64,000 bases of DNA from Sipunculus nudus (Eukaryota; Annelida; Sipuncula; Golfingiida; Sipunculidae). The position numbers were made by a program, and so were the translations under genes. Shown here one piece after another: positions 20,911 to 32,452 of this stretch. The stretch's first letter is position 1. Every line of letters starts with the position of its first letter. The DNA lies in the NCBI GenBank assembly GCA_026874595.1, contig CM049307.1:62152370-62216369 (forward strand). Reading direction: 5' to 3'. The notes beneath the pieces are model-generated. The model saw nothing but the letters and a program-made list of their open reading frames with translations, did not search any database and was not told the DNA's origin.

Positions 20911-23716
20911 TGAACAGATTCATAGTTCAGGTATACCATCTCTGAAAATTCCAGCTTTCGAGGAGCATCGTGATAGTCTAGATGCTTACCTTGAACGCTT
21001 TGAACGTTATGCAGCAGGTCAGAAATGGGTGAAATCAGACTGGGCCCTCCGCCTTAGTGCACTCCTCAAAGGTAAGTCACTTGAGGTTTTTTCACAATTG
21101 CCACCACAAGATGCATTGAATTATGATAAACATAAATTGGCCCTTCTCAAAAGATATCAGATGACACAAGAGGGGTACAGAATCAAATTCCGTACATGTA
21201 GGCCCGAAAAATTTGAGTCACCATGTCAATTTGCTGCTAGGATTAGTGGCTTTTTACACAACTGGATTAAGTTGTCAAAAATTGAACACACTTTTGAAAG
21301 CCTCGTTGATCTATTGCTTAGGGAACAGTTCTTAAATGCATGTAGCAAAGAACTCTCTCTTTTCCTTCGTGAACCTGAGTGTTCTAGCATTGATTCTATG
21401 ACAGATATAGCAGAGCGATATGATGAGGCTCATGGGCAGTACAGTTTTGCTTCATTCAGCAAATCTGCTTCTTTCCTTAAACCAGGAGCAAAACATGTTG
21501 ACAAAACTGCAAATACTAGACCATCTGAGACAAGTAAGTCCAAACAAGACAATACTCCACGTGAGCATCCTGGTTATCGTCCAAACACTTCAGGGCAGAT
21601 TAAGTGTTACAACTGTGGAGGCTTAGGCCATAAGTCATTCAGATGTAAGGAACCACAGAAATTTAGAGGGTTAGCTCAGGGGATGGATTTTATTGTGAGC
21701 CTTGTGAACAGTGCTGTTAAAGAAGCTTTAAAAAGTTCCAGCAGGAAGGATCCTAACCACCATGAAGCTAGTGTCTGTCTGCCAGCTGATCAGACAGTCC
21801 ATGACGAGCATGGGAGCGAGTCTGTTGGGCCAGAAAAGAGTGATTTAAAAACACTGAATGTTTCATGTCAAGCCCAAGTAGGTAGACCAGATTGCCATCC
21901 CTCAGGTATGCCCACTTGTAAAGGTGTAGTTTCCAACCGGCTTGTTTCTGTCTTGAGAGACATTGGTTGTAGTAATGTCGTGATCCGTTCAGCACTGGTG
22001 TCGAAAGAACAAATGACAGGTAAGTTTGAGACTTGTGTATTGATAGATGGTACTGTCAGGACTTTCCCAGTGGCTGATGTTGACATTGATACGCCATTTT
22101 ACACAGGTAAAACTCAAGCATTATGCATGGACAATCCGGTATACGATGTTATAGTGGGAAACATCAAAGATGTTCGGGAACCACAACATCCCGATAAAAA
22201 GTGGGTTCCATCAGTTACAAAGCTTGGCCAGGCTGTCCAGACCAGATCTATGATACTCAAGCAAAATAAGCCTCCTAAACCACTCAAAGTGCCTAGTGCT
22301 ATATCAGAGGTGAGTAGAGCAGAATTTGTTAAAGCTCAAGCTGAGGACAAAACACTTTCTCCTCTCTTCGAGAGAGTCCATGACAATGATGGTAAACACA
22401 AGTTTGCACTAAAAAGGGGTGCCTTAGTTAAATTGTATCAGGACAAAAATTTCAAAGACCATACACAATATGTTGTTCCAAAACAGTTCAGACCTGATAT
22501 AATCAAAGTGGCCCATGAAAACATAATGTCTGGACATCAGGGCATTTCCCGAACCTTGGACAGAATTGAATCACAATTCTTCTGGCCAGGTATGTTTCGA
22601 GATGTTTCTGATTACTGTAAGTCTTGTGACCTCTGTCAGAAGACAATCCAAAAAGGTAGGGTTACCAAAGTGCCATTGGGCAATGTTCCACTTATAACCG
22701 AGCCTTTCCAAAGGTTAGCAATGGACCTAGTTGGACCAATATTTCCAGCAACAGATAGAGGCCATAGATTTATCCTTACGGTCATGGAGTATGCCACTCG
22801 TTATCCTGAGGCCATTGCGCTAAAGAATATCGAGACAGAAACAGTTGCAGAAGCGCTGTTAGACATATATAGTCGTTTGGGCATTCCATCAGAGGTACTC
22901 ACTGATATGGGTTCAAAATTTTCTTCTGCCATCATGCGTGAAGTAAGCAGACTCTTCAGCATCAAACAGTTGATAACCACTCCATACAATCCAAAATGTA
23001 ATGGGATGATAGAAAAGTTTAACGGTAACTTGAAAATGATGCTCAAAAGAATGTGTTCGGAGCAACCAATAGACTGGCACCGCTATTTAGCACCTATTCT
23101 CTTTGCATATCGTGAAGCTAAACACGAATCTTTAGGTGGGTTCTCGCCTTTTGAACTTCTATTTGGCAGGTCAGTGAGAGGGCCAATGAGGGTCCTTATA
23201 GAGCTTCTCACTCATGACGAATCTGATTCTGATGTCAAAACCACATACCAGTATGTTATAGACTTAAAAGAGAGGTTGACAGAAACTGTAAGTTTAGCAC
23301 AGGATATGCTTGGTAAGGCCTCAATGAGATACAAAGGCTATTATGACAGGACTGCTAAACCCAGACGTTTGGAGGTAGGTGATCAGGTGCTGGTCCTTTT
23401 GCCCACTGATAAAAACAAATTGCTGCTACAGTGGAAGGGTCCTTTCCAAGTTTTTGAGAAAGTCAATGACTGTGATTACCGGATAAAGGTAAAAGGTAAG
23501 GTGAAAACATTTCACATAAACTTGTTGAAACGGTACCTCACAAGACCGTCAGGCGATTCCAAGCAAAGTGCTATGGGGTTATTTGATTTGCCCTGTGATA
23601 GTACCATTTTGGCTGGATTAGAATCAACGGATATAAGTATGTCAGATCAAAGTCAGGATAGGACTGAGGATGTTGATATTGGTAATGAAGTGTATTGTTC
23701 CAATGCCAAGTGTTAG
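20903..23716 (+). pseudogene. Gag-protease-integrase coding region
   Basis: One frame is open from about 20903 to 23716. Residues are numbered from the GTG at 21029 (895 codons). The capsid-like part is followed by a CCHC knuckle CYNCGGLGHKSFRC (193-206). An aspartic protease domain follows (about 300-380), but its active-site triplet reads Asp-Ile-Gly at about 311 in place of Asp-Thr/Ser-Gly. The integrase has a zinc finger H496, H503, C530, C533 and the catalytic triad D566, D626, E662 with the usual 35-residue last spacing. A GPF-type module (QWKGPFQVFEKVNDCDYRIK) and a FHINLLKRY block close it. The integrase looks intact while the protease looks dead. Confidence 0.92.
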
Positions 23717-25135
23717 TCGCACACAAGGACCTGAGCAGGTAAATATATGTGAACTTTCCCCTCAACAGGAAGCTGAGCTGATAGACCTTATAAACAGGTA
23801 TGAAAGCACATTTACAGATGTGCCAAAACGGACAAAAGTCTTTGAATGTGATCTCCAGGTCACTTCTCATCTTCCTGTTAGGTCTAAACCTTACAACGTA
23901 CCTCACGCCATGAAAGAAACCATGGATAAAGAGATAATGATATGCTATCTCTAGGGATGATCGAAAGATCCAATTTAAGATATGCAGCACCTGTGGTCAT
24001 GGTCCGAAAGCCCGACAATTCGGTTCGCTTTTGCATTGATTTCCGAAAACTGAATTGTGTTATCATGTTTGATCCGGAACCAATGCCAAACCCTGAAAAT
24101 ATGTTTGCCGAATTGAGAAATAGTAGATTTTTTTCCCAAAATTTATCTAACAAAGGATATTGGCAGATTCCCATGACTGACAGGTCTAAAGAGTTGACAT
24201 CCTTTGTAACCCCAGATACACAATATCATTTTAACTTCATGCCATTAGGCTTGGTTGTTGCAGGCGCAGTATTCACCAGAATGATGCGCAAATTGTTTGC
24301 TAATGTTCTGGGGGTGACCTGTTACATCGATGATGTCCTGTGTCACACTGAAAACTGGCCAGACCATGTAAAACTCCTTGAGAAGGTATTTGGCATACTT
24401 CAATCTGCTAATTTGGCGGCAAAACCAAAGAAATGTTTCCTTGGTTACACAAACCTTGGTTTTCTTGGCCATAAAATAGGAATGGGCAGGCTTGTAACTG
24501 ACCCAGTCTTACTCGAGAAAATCAGCAATGCAACACGACCAACCACCAAGAAAGAAGTAAGGTCTTTCTTAGGTTTAACGGGTTATTATCGTAAATTTAT
24601 CCCCCATTATGCTGAAGTGGCCGTGCCCTTAACAGATTTAACCAAGAAGGGACAGAGTAATAAGGTTACCTGGGGACAAGCTCAGGAGAGAGCATTTCAA
24701 ACTCTCAAAGGTTTGTTGGTGAAACCACCAGTCTTGCAACTCCCCGACTTCTCAAAATGTTTCATTCTGAGAACTGATGCCTCCGATAAAGGAATTGGAG
24801 CGATTCTCATGCAAGAGCATGAAGGGATTTTGCATCCAGTGGCTTTTGCGAGCCGTAAGCTTGTTCAAAGAGAGGAAAATTTCTCGGTCATTGAAAGAGA
24901 AGCATTATCCATTGTCTGGGCAGTGAACAAATTTGAAATGTATTTATTTGGAAGACCGTTGGTGATTCAGACAGATCACAAACCTCTTGCCTACATTCAG
25001 AAAGCCAAGTGCTTGAACAAACGCATAATGTGATGGGCAATACTCTTACAGGAGTATCAGTATACTGTTGAGTCTGTGCCTGGGCGATCGAATTTTGGGG
25101 CTGATTTTCTCAGCCGCGTCCCAGCCTTAGGCTAA
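23717..25135 (+). pseudogene. Reverse transcriptase-RNase H coding region
   Basis: The N-terminal part (LSPQQEAELIDLINRYESTF to about 23936) lies in the frame 23670-23954; a frameshift at about 23940 leads into the frame 23942-25033. Numbered from 23942: FCIDFRKLN, then motif A reading SQNLSNKGYW, where the catalytic Asp is replaced by Asn67 with a shifted spacing, then YIDD at 128-131. The connection and RNase H domains follow (TDASDKGIG with Asp279, EREALSIVWAV, QTDHKPLAYI). A TGA at 25031-25033 interrupts the end; reading through, the frame closes at 25133-25135 after GADFLSR. Polymerase and expression are both lost. Confidence 0.9.
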
Positions 25136-25185
25136 GTTCATTTAACTTTATAAGCTGAGTGGCATATACATCTAAGTGACATCAA

Positions 25186-25465
25186 ATGATAAAATGTGAC
25201 GAGACATGATCCCTGTTTGCGATATTTCTATCTATCGTTTTCAATTTACCAGACATCAGCTATCAGCCTATCATAATTTTTGTGAGTAAAATGTTGGATG
25301 ACGGGATTTTTTTTTGTGTCCACTTATGATAAAATGTGACGAGACATGATCCCTGTTTGCGATATTTCTATCTATCGTTTTCAATTTACCAGACATCAGC
25401 TATCAGCCTATCATAATTTTTGTGAGTAAAATGTTGGATGACGGGATTTTTTTTTGTGTCCACTT
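25186..25465 (+). repeat. Perfect 140-bp tandem duplication in the element's 3' region
   Basis: Units 25186-25325 and 25326-25465 show no difference by eye. They start ATGATAAAATGTGACG and end TTTGTGTCCACTT. It lies between the end of pol and the polypurine tract. No coding content. Confidence 0.95.
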
Positions 25466-25516
25466 TTCTTATAAAAAAAAAAAATTAACATTTTTTTTTC
25501 TTCAAGGGGGAAGTGA

Positions 25517-26682
25517 TGTCACAAAGTGCCTAGTGACTGTACACCTTTTCAGGTATTGTTTTGAGACAGTGTGGCATGCGTGATGTCAAACAGCCTTTCA
25601 GACCCCCAACTCCTTGTTTTTGTTTCCTTAAGCAATACCTGGGGAATTCCCCTTTGGAATTCATTCAGGCAGAACCTTCATTTAGTGAGCGTTCTGTTCT
25701 GGTCCCTATTGTAAAGCCTTGTGAATAGGCCCGTCTTGTTACAGTAACTTTTAAAAGACCACAATTATTGGGTAGGAAATTTGTGGAGGCAAACCTTGAC
25801 CAATTAAAATTCAGTTGGCCAGAGATCCCCAGAGGAGAGAGACCTGTGATACCGAGCTGGACAATGACTAAAAGCCTTTATGGCAGGAGGTCTCTCTAAA
25901 ACTGATGATAAGCCAACTCTGAGAACACTGAAACTAGATGAATATAGAGGTACCAAATGAACTCTTAATATTATTTGTTATTTGCCTGAGACGACCCTTC
26001 TTCCCAGTGCAGCCCAGGATGGTTTGGTGCTGTGTGTGAACACATGGGTACAACTATATTGTGGTTCCTGATGGTATGGCATAACTGGCAGGATACACAT
26101 GGTGAGTCTCCACTAATAAGTTCTTACACCAAACCAGTAGAGAGCATTTATTGTGGTCTGCAGAGTAAAGATTGTGAAGTCTAAGTATAACTTGTGTAAA
26201 GCAAAACCAGATGTTATTGTAATTGTTGAGCCCATAATCCAAGGAGAATCCATTGAGTATTTTTATATAAATCTCCTAGAAACTATGTTTTATATGAAGT
26301 TTTCCATTTCTCCTTCTCTAGAGCTGTATTTCATTGTTTCTCTTCATTCTAGTAAAAGAACGCATTTCATTGTTTCACAGGTATGAGTCTTGGTACATGT
26401 GCCCCTTAGAGAGCTGCCACTAGAGAGAAAATCCTCCCCAACTTGGTGACCGATTTGAGGAATGTCTCTGCTGATGTCCGGACATTTTGGACAATTATTA
26501 ACACTCTAGCTAAACTTGGACTATATACCACTCAGCATTTATATATACCCTTCTTGTATATAGTTTATAAATTTATTGTTATATTCTCCAAGCCGTTTGG
26601 TATCAATGCATGTGTATGTGTTTAGTCATGTGTCCATGCTGAAAGAATTCTGGGCAAGGTCCGACCCAGTCTGACCTTGACA
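25517..26682 (+). repeat. 3' LTR
   Basis: 1166 bp, aligned to the 5' LTR over its full length. Substitutions are scattered; both C/T and other changes occur. Confidence 0.95.
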
Positions 26683-26854
26683 CTTGGATTATTTTGGCGC
26701 CCCCATGTTATAAACGCATGGGTATAAAGAAAACCAACAGCTTGTGTGAGGGACTATGAGATCGGCGTTTTCTGATCTATTTTATACATAGTTCAAGCTA
26801 TTATCATTAGTTAACAGACGTCTGATATCAGAACAGACCAAAGGAAATGGCAAC

Positions 26855-27255
26855 CTTTCTGATTGTGGCGACATCTGGTGGAGAATGATTCCCGCCACAG
26901 CATTGTTTATCGATTCCCTCCAGTAAGTAACAACAATGCAATGGCACGGTCTGCAAATCTCAACGCTGAGGTGTGTATCTTAATATGAACTTATATTGAT
27001 TCGATAATTAAGTGCGCGTGATATTAAGAAATTAATTATTGGATATATCCACTCCGTTATGGCAGACTCTTTGTCCATTATGCATGGTCTTTTAAAGCAT
27101 TTACCAACTGTATAAAATTCAAAGAAGCACGTATATTTTCTTAAAACATGTATATGCATATACGACCAATAAAGGTATATGGAGGTCCTATGGTGTAATG
27201 GTTAGCACTCTGGACTTTGAATCCAGCGATCCGAGTTCAAATCTCGGTAGGACCT
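26855..27255 (+). repeat. tRNA-Gln-linked repeat, inverted copy 3
   Basis: Reverse complement of 13328-13760: CAACCTTTCTGATTGTGGCG, GATTCCCGCCACAGCATTG, TCCCTCCAGTAAGTAACAAC and CTGCAAATCTCAAC, then about 220 bp and the tRNA. It starts about 170 bp after the LTR retrotransposon. Confidence 0.85.
27184..27255 (+). tRNA. tRNA-Gln (TTG)
   Basis: A 72-nt cloverleaf identical by eye to the copy at 13328-13399: acceptor GGTCCTA with TAGGACC, anticodon TTG, discriminator T, no intron. Internal promoter boxes are intact. The first T4 run downstream is about 35 nt away, which is rather distant for RNA polymerase III. Confidence 0.95.
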
Positions 27256-28209
27256 ATAGGGTTTCACTTGGACTATATATATATGATTGTTTTGCGGAAC
27301 TGACCCAAAAAAACCCTGTATCAAAAATCAATCCAAAAGTTGTTTTAAATTCATAATAGACCCCATAGAGTATACATAATTTTAAACCTGGTACAGTATT
27401 TATTTTGGTATACATATTTTTGAACCTTTCCTTTATTTTAAGACAATTTTGTAACATTTGAAATAAAAATTTTTAAAAGGTACACTATTTTAAGCATCCA
27501 TACAGTAACAGAAGGCCACTCGACAAGACAATATCTAAAAAATGTTTTTGTTTGTTTTTCCTCTACTCTGTGTATTCACGTTGAAAATGAAATTTCGATT
27601 TTTCTTTATGGAATCAAAATTTAATAATCAGTTTTAAGGTAGGAACATGATAGAGGGGAACAAAGAAAAAAAACTTTTGAAATATTGTCATGAAGTCTAA
27701 TATTAGCCTGCTAAAAAGTGACTTGCTGTTACAGGGTGCTTAAAAAAGCATACTGTTAAAACATTAAATAAAATTTTAAATGTTAAAATATCATATGAAA
27801 ATGAACGAAAATGTCAAAAATATGTATACCATCAAAAAGGACACTGTACCAGATTTCAAGTATTGATACTTTATTAATTCTAATATAAATACATAACAAT
27901 TTCGGACTGTTAGATATAGGTCTTTTTGCCAGTTCTGCTATCATAGCCTTAATATATGGCTGCAACAATACTAGTATATGGCTGACTTATATTGGCAATG
28001 GGCCCGCAATCTCATAAAGGCCACAATACAGGCACTTAACACATAAGGGCACAATTGGGGGGGGGGGGGGGTTGAGTGGATATGAAATATTTCAAAAACT
28101 ATATTGAAGCGTCTTTAAATGGATAACGGCATGTAATTTTGGTAAATAGGCACTCAAAATAAGGAAACTCAGTTTGGTGAAAGATAGGATATGCTCACAC
28201 GACGCTTGC
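27256..28209. other. No supported feature
   Basis: AT-rich sequence with short random open frames and a G homopolymer at about 28050-28070. Nothing recognisable. Confidence 0.7.
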
Positions 28210-28614
28210 CAGGGGCGTAGCCAGGATTTAGTGAGTGGGGGTTGGGGGTGCGGCAAGCAGCCTGGGGAGGGGGGGGGGGGGATGCAGCAAACGCGCTGGC
28301 CATGAGCGCGCGCGCACACACACATATATATGAAGCATATATAACATTTTAAGACTTAAAACAAGAGAAAAAGTTCACTTATTATAAAGACCACGGGATA
28401 GATCGCTTTCTTTGTATATGAGTTAATACCTGCAGATGAAAGTATATACAGTAATGAAACTTGTGTAAACAGGACTGATATTTTTTTTAAACTATTTTCA
28501 TAATATAGTTTACTTAGCAGTTATTTAGAATCTCAAAGTTATTCCGCAATATTACATAGAAAGTGTGAATGAAGGATCAACCCCCCCCCCCCCCTCCCCC
28601 CGGCTAAGCCCCTG
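28210..28614. mobile_element. MITE-like element with CAGGGGC termini
   Basis: The ends CAGGGGCGTAGCC (28210-28222) and GGCTAAGCCCCTG (28602-28614) are reverse complements at 12 of 13 positions. Each is followed inwards by a purine- or pyrimidine-rich tract with long G (28261-28281) or C (28581-28600) runs, as expected of mirrored ends. CAG-starting ends of this type are common in non-autonomous DNA transposons. I found no matching target duplication. Confidence 0.55.
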
Positions 28615-29167
28615 TATCGGAAGAGGATTCCGTCAAGTCATGCTTATTACATCGAACCTCAACCCCACCACAGAATGCCAAGTGCTTGTGTTATAGGCGC
28701 ATTCACCTTGTAAAATGTATGTTTCTTGAAAATAATGGACTTTAGAGAAGTATGTGTATATATATATATATATAGGGGTTCCTTGTCCGTGCCTGTCCTG
28801 GATTCGTGAACCCTATGTGCATTTATTTTATTTATTCTCTATAGTTTTTGTTCTTTTGTCATGTTGAATTTTGCGAAAGGCGGTATTGCCTAAAGGGTTA
28901 TTATTGTGCCCCTTATATATTAAAGAAAATATTCTACAGTAATCTTGAAACACAAAGGTTTTTACTGACTGGAATATGACGTTGAACTATGTATGGAATG
29001 TATGTATACAATTAATGAAATGTTACTAAATAGAAAAGAACATATTTTTATTACGTCTAATGAATTGTTTATTTCAACATATTAAACCTGGATAACTTCT
29101 TTCATTTTGGTAATGTTATTGAGTGCTTCCGAGTCTATCTTTTCCGAGAAGGATATAAAACATAACT
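28615..29167. other. No supported feature
   Basis: Contains only a short TA run (28755-28774) and AT-rich sequence. Confidence 0.7.
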
Positions 29168-29590
29168 GTGTTACATTGGGTGGCACCTTAGTTGAGGACA
29201 GTGAACAATAATTTACGGTGTTACAGTGGGTGGCATCTTGGTTGAGGAACTCGAACAATAACGGTGTATTATCGGGTGGCACCTTTGCTGAGGACCGCGA
29301 ATAATAACGGTGTTACAGTTGGGTGGCATCTTGGTTCAGGACACCAAAAAAATAACGGTGTTACAGTGGGTGGCACCTTGGCTGAGGACCGGGAATAATA
29401 ACGGTGTTACAGTTGGTGGCACCTTGGCTGAGGACCGCAAACAATAACGGTGTTACAGTGGGTGGCACCTTAGCTGAGGACCACGAACATTAACTTTCTC
29501 ACAGTCGGTGGCACCTTGGCTGACAACCGCGAAAAATAACGGTGTTACAGTGAGTGGCACCTTGGATGAGGACAGCGAACACGGTAGAAT
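29168..29590 (+). repeat. 46-bp minisatellite, nine units
   Basis: Units start GTGTTACAGTGGGTGGCACC, then TTGGCTGAGGACCGCGAA and CAATAACG. Spacing is 46-49 bp and the units differ by several substitutions each. The period is not a multiple of three, and all frames contain stops. Confidence 0.9.
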
Positions 29591-30114
29591 AACCAGCATC
29601 ATGAACACTCTAAATTTTCTTTTCCTTAAAATAGTTTGAGCCGTTTACAGATTTTTATATCTAGACTGTTTTTTTACATTCAGGAAGGCGTTGATAAGGC
29701 TAATACAGCACTGCTGAAGTACGCATCGCAGGAGGGACTAGATGTGAACGCTTGGTTAACGTTATCGTTTGAGCCAACGTGCCCGTGTCTTAATGTCTGT
29801 CTACTATAACGGTCTGTAGCTATACTTGGCAACTTGTCGGGATTATTGGCTTTATCGTTGAGTCAGTGAAGTAATTATCTCAGTAATTATCTCAGGATGT
29901 CCGCGGTCTTACAGACAGGCGGGTACATGCATGTAAGCACGGCCTAAGCTGACGGCCGTCATGTAGAGCTCTCGTAAACAACTTAGTGAATCTTACCAGC
30001 GGATGGTTCAACAGTTTACACTTGACCACATTCTCCAGGATATGCTTGGCCTCCGTATCGACTGCCATATAAAATTGCTGTCTGCACTTTATTTCTGACC
30101 TCCGCCAGGAGAGT

Positions 30115-30435
30115 ATGCGTCCGTTCCCGTTCGTATGTGTTTGTGTATATGTGTGTTTGTTTTCAACATAACTCACGCAATCAACAACGGAATCTCGTGT
30201 AATATTCAGGGCATTTCGGGGATGGGCCAATGCAGAATCGATTAGAATTTTTGTGTGGATCCGGATCGTGATCCGGATTTAGGAACGTCATCAAGGAATA
30301 TTTACATATGTAAAGTCACTTGTGCACGAATGGACTTCGGAATATGGACCGAATGAGTGAATGCTAACTCGGTTTTGGGAGCATCCGTCAATAGGGACCC
30401 CCCAACATGGCGGAGACTTGCATTCTTTAGAATGC
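30115..30435 (+). repeat. Dispersed repeat family R1, copy 1
   Basis: Shares CCGTTCGTATGTGTTTGTGT, then CGGAATCTCGTG, ATTCAGGGCATTTCGGG, GGCCAATG, GGACTTCGGAATATGG and CAATAGGGA with 49035-49345, and in inverted form with 53525-53835. The first part is GT-rich. Probably a transposon fragment; no coding content recognised. Confidence 0.7.
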
Positions 30436-31266
30436 AGATTTATAGTCATTATTATTTTTTAATTTTGCACACGACTAAAAATAATCCGTTTTAATACACG
30501 ATTTTAACAATATTCCTCGGTTTGAGAAGGCATAAAATATGTTGGCGTGAAAGTATCCCGCCATTAATAATTCATCACTCAAAAGTCACCAAGGCATTTT
30601 GTATAAACATGCCAATAAAAGGTGTGAATCAATTTAAAAAAGAAAAAAAAATACCGGTATAACAATGGAATCGTCCAGATTTCGTTTGTGTAGTGTATCA
30701 TCCCATGCAGGTTTTTTTTAAAATTGAATAGAAGTATTCACAAAGAAATAAAGTAGTAAAATCTTCAAAATGTCTATGTGACACAAGGTAAATACGTGTA
30801 ACTTATACAAATTTAATTAAGCCTTTATGCAGTCGTTTTAGAAAAAAACAACACACTGCAGGTGGTGTGATTCGAAACATTGATATTTATTATATGTAAA
30901 CCTTGACATAAAATGACAAAAAATGTCCTTTTTTACCAAGTCTATAATCAAGAAATATTCATCTAACATATCTTACTTTGTTTTACGGTCGGCAATCTTT
31001 ACGAAATATATGTATCTGTTGTATCTGTACTGTAGCTATACCTTTGTTAACTCATCAGTACCCCTGAGTGTAGCAGCTTTTACACACTGTTGCGTATACG
31101 TGTGTGTTCATCTTGCATTCCTGTAAATATTTTAGCCAAATATTGTTTTACGCGTATAATAATATCAAGATAAAAACAAAATAATTGCTGATTCGTTAGT
31201 CATTTGATAGTATGACTGACAATACACGGTAAATCTTTTGTTTAGTTATTATTCAAGGGGTTTGCG

Positions 31267-31269
<3 letters not shown>
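30436..31269. other. No supported feature
   Basis: AT-rich, no gene or repeat recognised. Confidence 0.65.

Positions 31270-31334
<65 letters not shown>
31270..31334. repeat. (TA)n microsatellite
   Basis: Pure TA run of about 65 bp. Between 31335 and 32222 I see no supported gene. Confidence 0.95.
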
Positions 31335-31336
<2 letters not shown>

Positions 31337-32222
31337 AGTCGCTGTTGTCCGGGATCTCGTTTTCAACGGAGTTTTATGTTTATTATATCGAAGTGGTATG
31401 TTTCATGTTATAGGCTGTGGAGTACGCACAATAATACCTTTCAACATATGAGTGTGTAGTCTAAAATTTCCACGTAAAGGTTGCCGGACAAAAACACTCC
31501 TGAGTACGTGGGTGAGCCCGGTGCGGTTGACCGCAGTGGCGGGCAGTCATACCGGATGTTGGTAGCAGACGACCATTAATGCAGAACGCTGATTGGCTTG
31601 TCAGATTTATGAATGTCGCGATGACAAATTTGTGAATGAAGCCTGGAAGGCGGATGCTTTTACGTTTTTGTTTGTAGTATTCGCCCCCGCCCAGATGACG
31701 CGTGATTCTATCGATCAAACTGTCTGTCTGTTTCCATTTCGCGCCCAATGAATCAACACGGTTATATTTGATAAAGCGTTAACATTTCGAAACTTGTTTA
31801 TGTGTTGGGTTAGAAGGGCAACCTAAAATGGGCCCTTAACAAGGGGAAATTCTAAATAAAGCAACAACGATATTGCCGCCCCGCCACTGGTATGTTCCAA
31901 TACAAGAAATGGCCTTTTGGAGTGCTGCGCCAAACACAATTGACATTGGCGGGGCTGGGTAATTGATCAATAAATATCTTATTCGGATATCGGATAAGTC
32001 TGTCAAGATCTACTGAAAAGCTTTGTTTGTACCCAATATTTTCGTAAATTTCAATTCATTATTATTGATCCAAACCTGTGATCTCTTAAAATGTTGTTTT
32101 TCCACAGTAAATTGTAAATATTCCATTGTAAAAAACCTTCTATGTCCATCTGTTTGTGGGATAATTTTCCTGATTTTTTTTGTAGATGATAAATTACTTG
32201 CGTGAAGACAAAATAAGTCATG

Positions 32223-32272
32223 CAGTGGCGTCCATTTATCTTCGCGGGGGGGGGGGGGGGGGGGGGGAGGGG
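32223..32272. other. Orphan CAGTGGCGT end with poly-G tract
   Basis: CAGTGGCGTCCATTTATCTT resembles the terminal repeats at 28210 and 44857 and is followed by a G run of over 20 bases. No partner end was found nearby, so it may be the remnant of one end of a DNA transposon. Confidence 0.35.
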
Positions 32273-32330
32273 CCGGGGTATGACACGCAGGCGTGGGAGG
32301 GTAATTAAAGTTTGACAACTTTTTTTATAA

Positions 32331-32452
<122 letters not shown>

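Larger units (their letters stand above)
18893..26682 (+). mobile_element. Ty3/Gypsy LTR retrotransposon, Gmr1-like domain order
   Basis: A 7.8-kb element with two LTRs starting TGTCAC and ending TTGACA, a TGG-starting primer-binding region after the 5' LTR, and a polypurine stretch (AAGGGGGAAGTGA, 25504-25516) before the 3' LTR. The bordering 5-bp sequences TTTGG (18888-18892) and CTTGG (26683-26687) differ at one base and fit a target duplication. Coding order is Gag, protease, integrase, reverse transcriptase, RNase H. The position of integrase before reverse transcriptase is the mark of the Gmr1 group and differs from ordinary Ty3/Gypsy. Several stops, frameshifts and lost catalytic residues disable it. 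Confidence 0.93.

Noticed and set aside
25905-25945. CTGATGA followed by GAAAC inside the LTRs, like a hammerhead core
   Set aside because: The sequence between the two words cannot form stem II, and no matching stem I arms exist around it.
29892-30230. 112-codon frame on the minus strand
   Set aside because: It overlaps dispersed repeat R1, is not kept in the other copies and has no recognisable motif.
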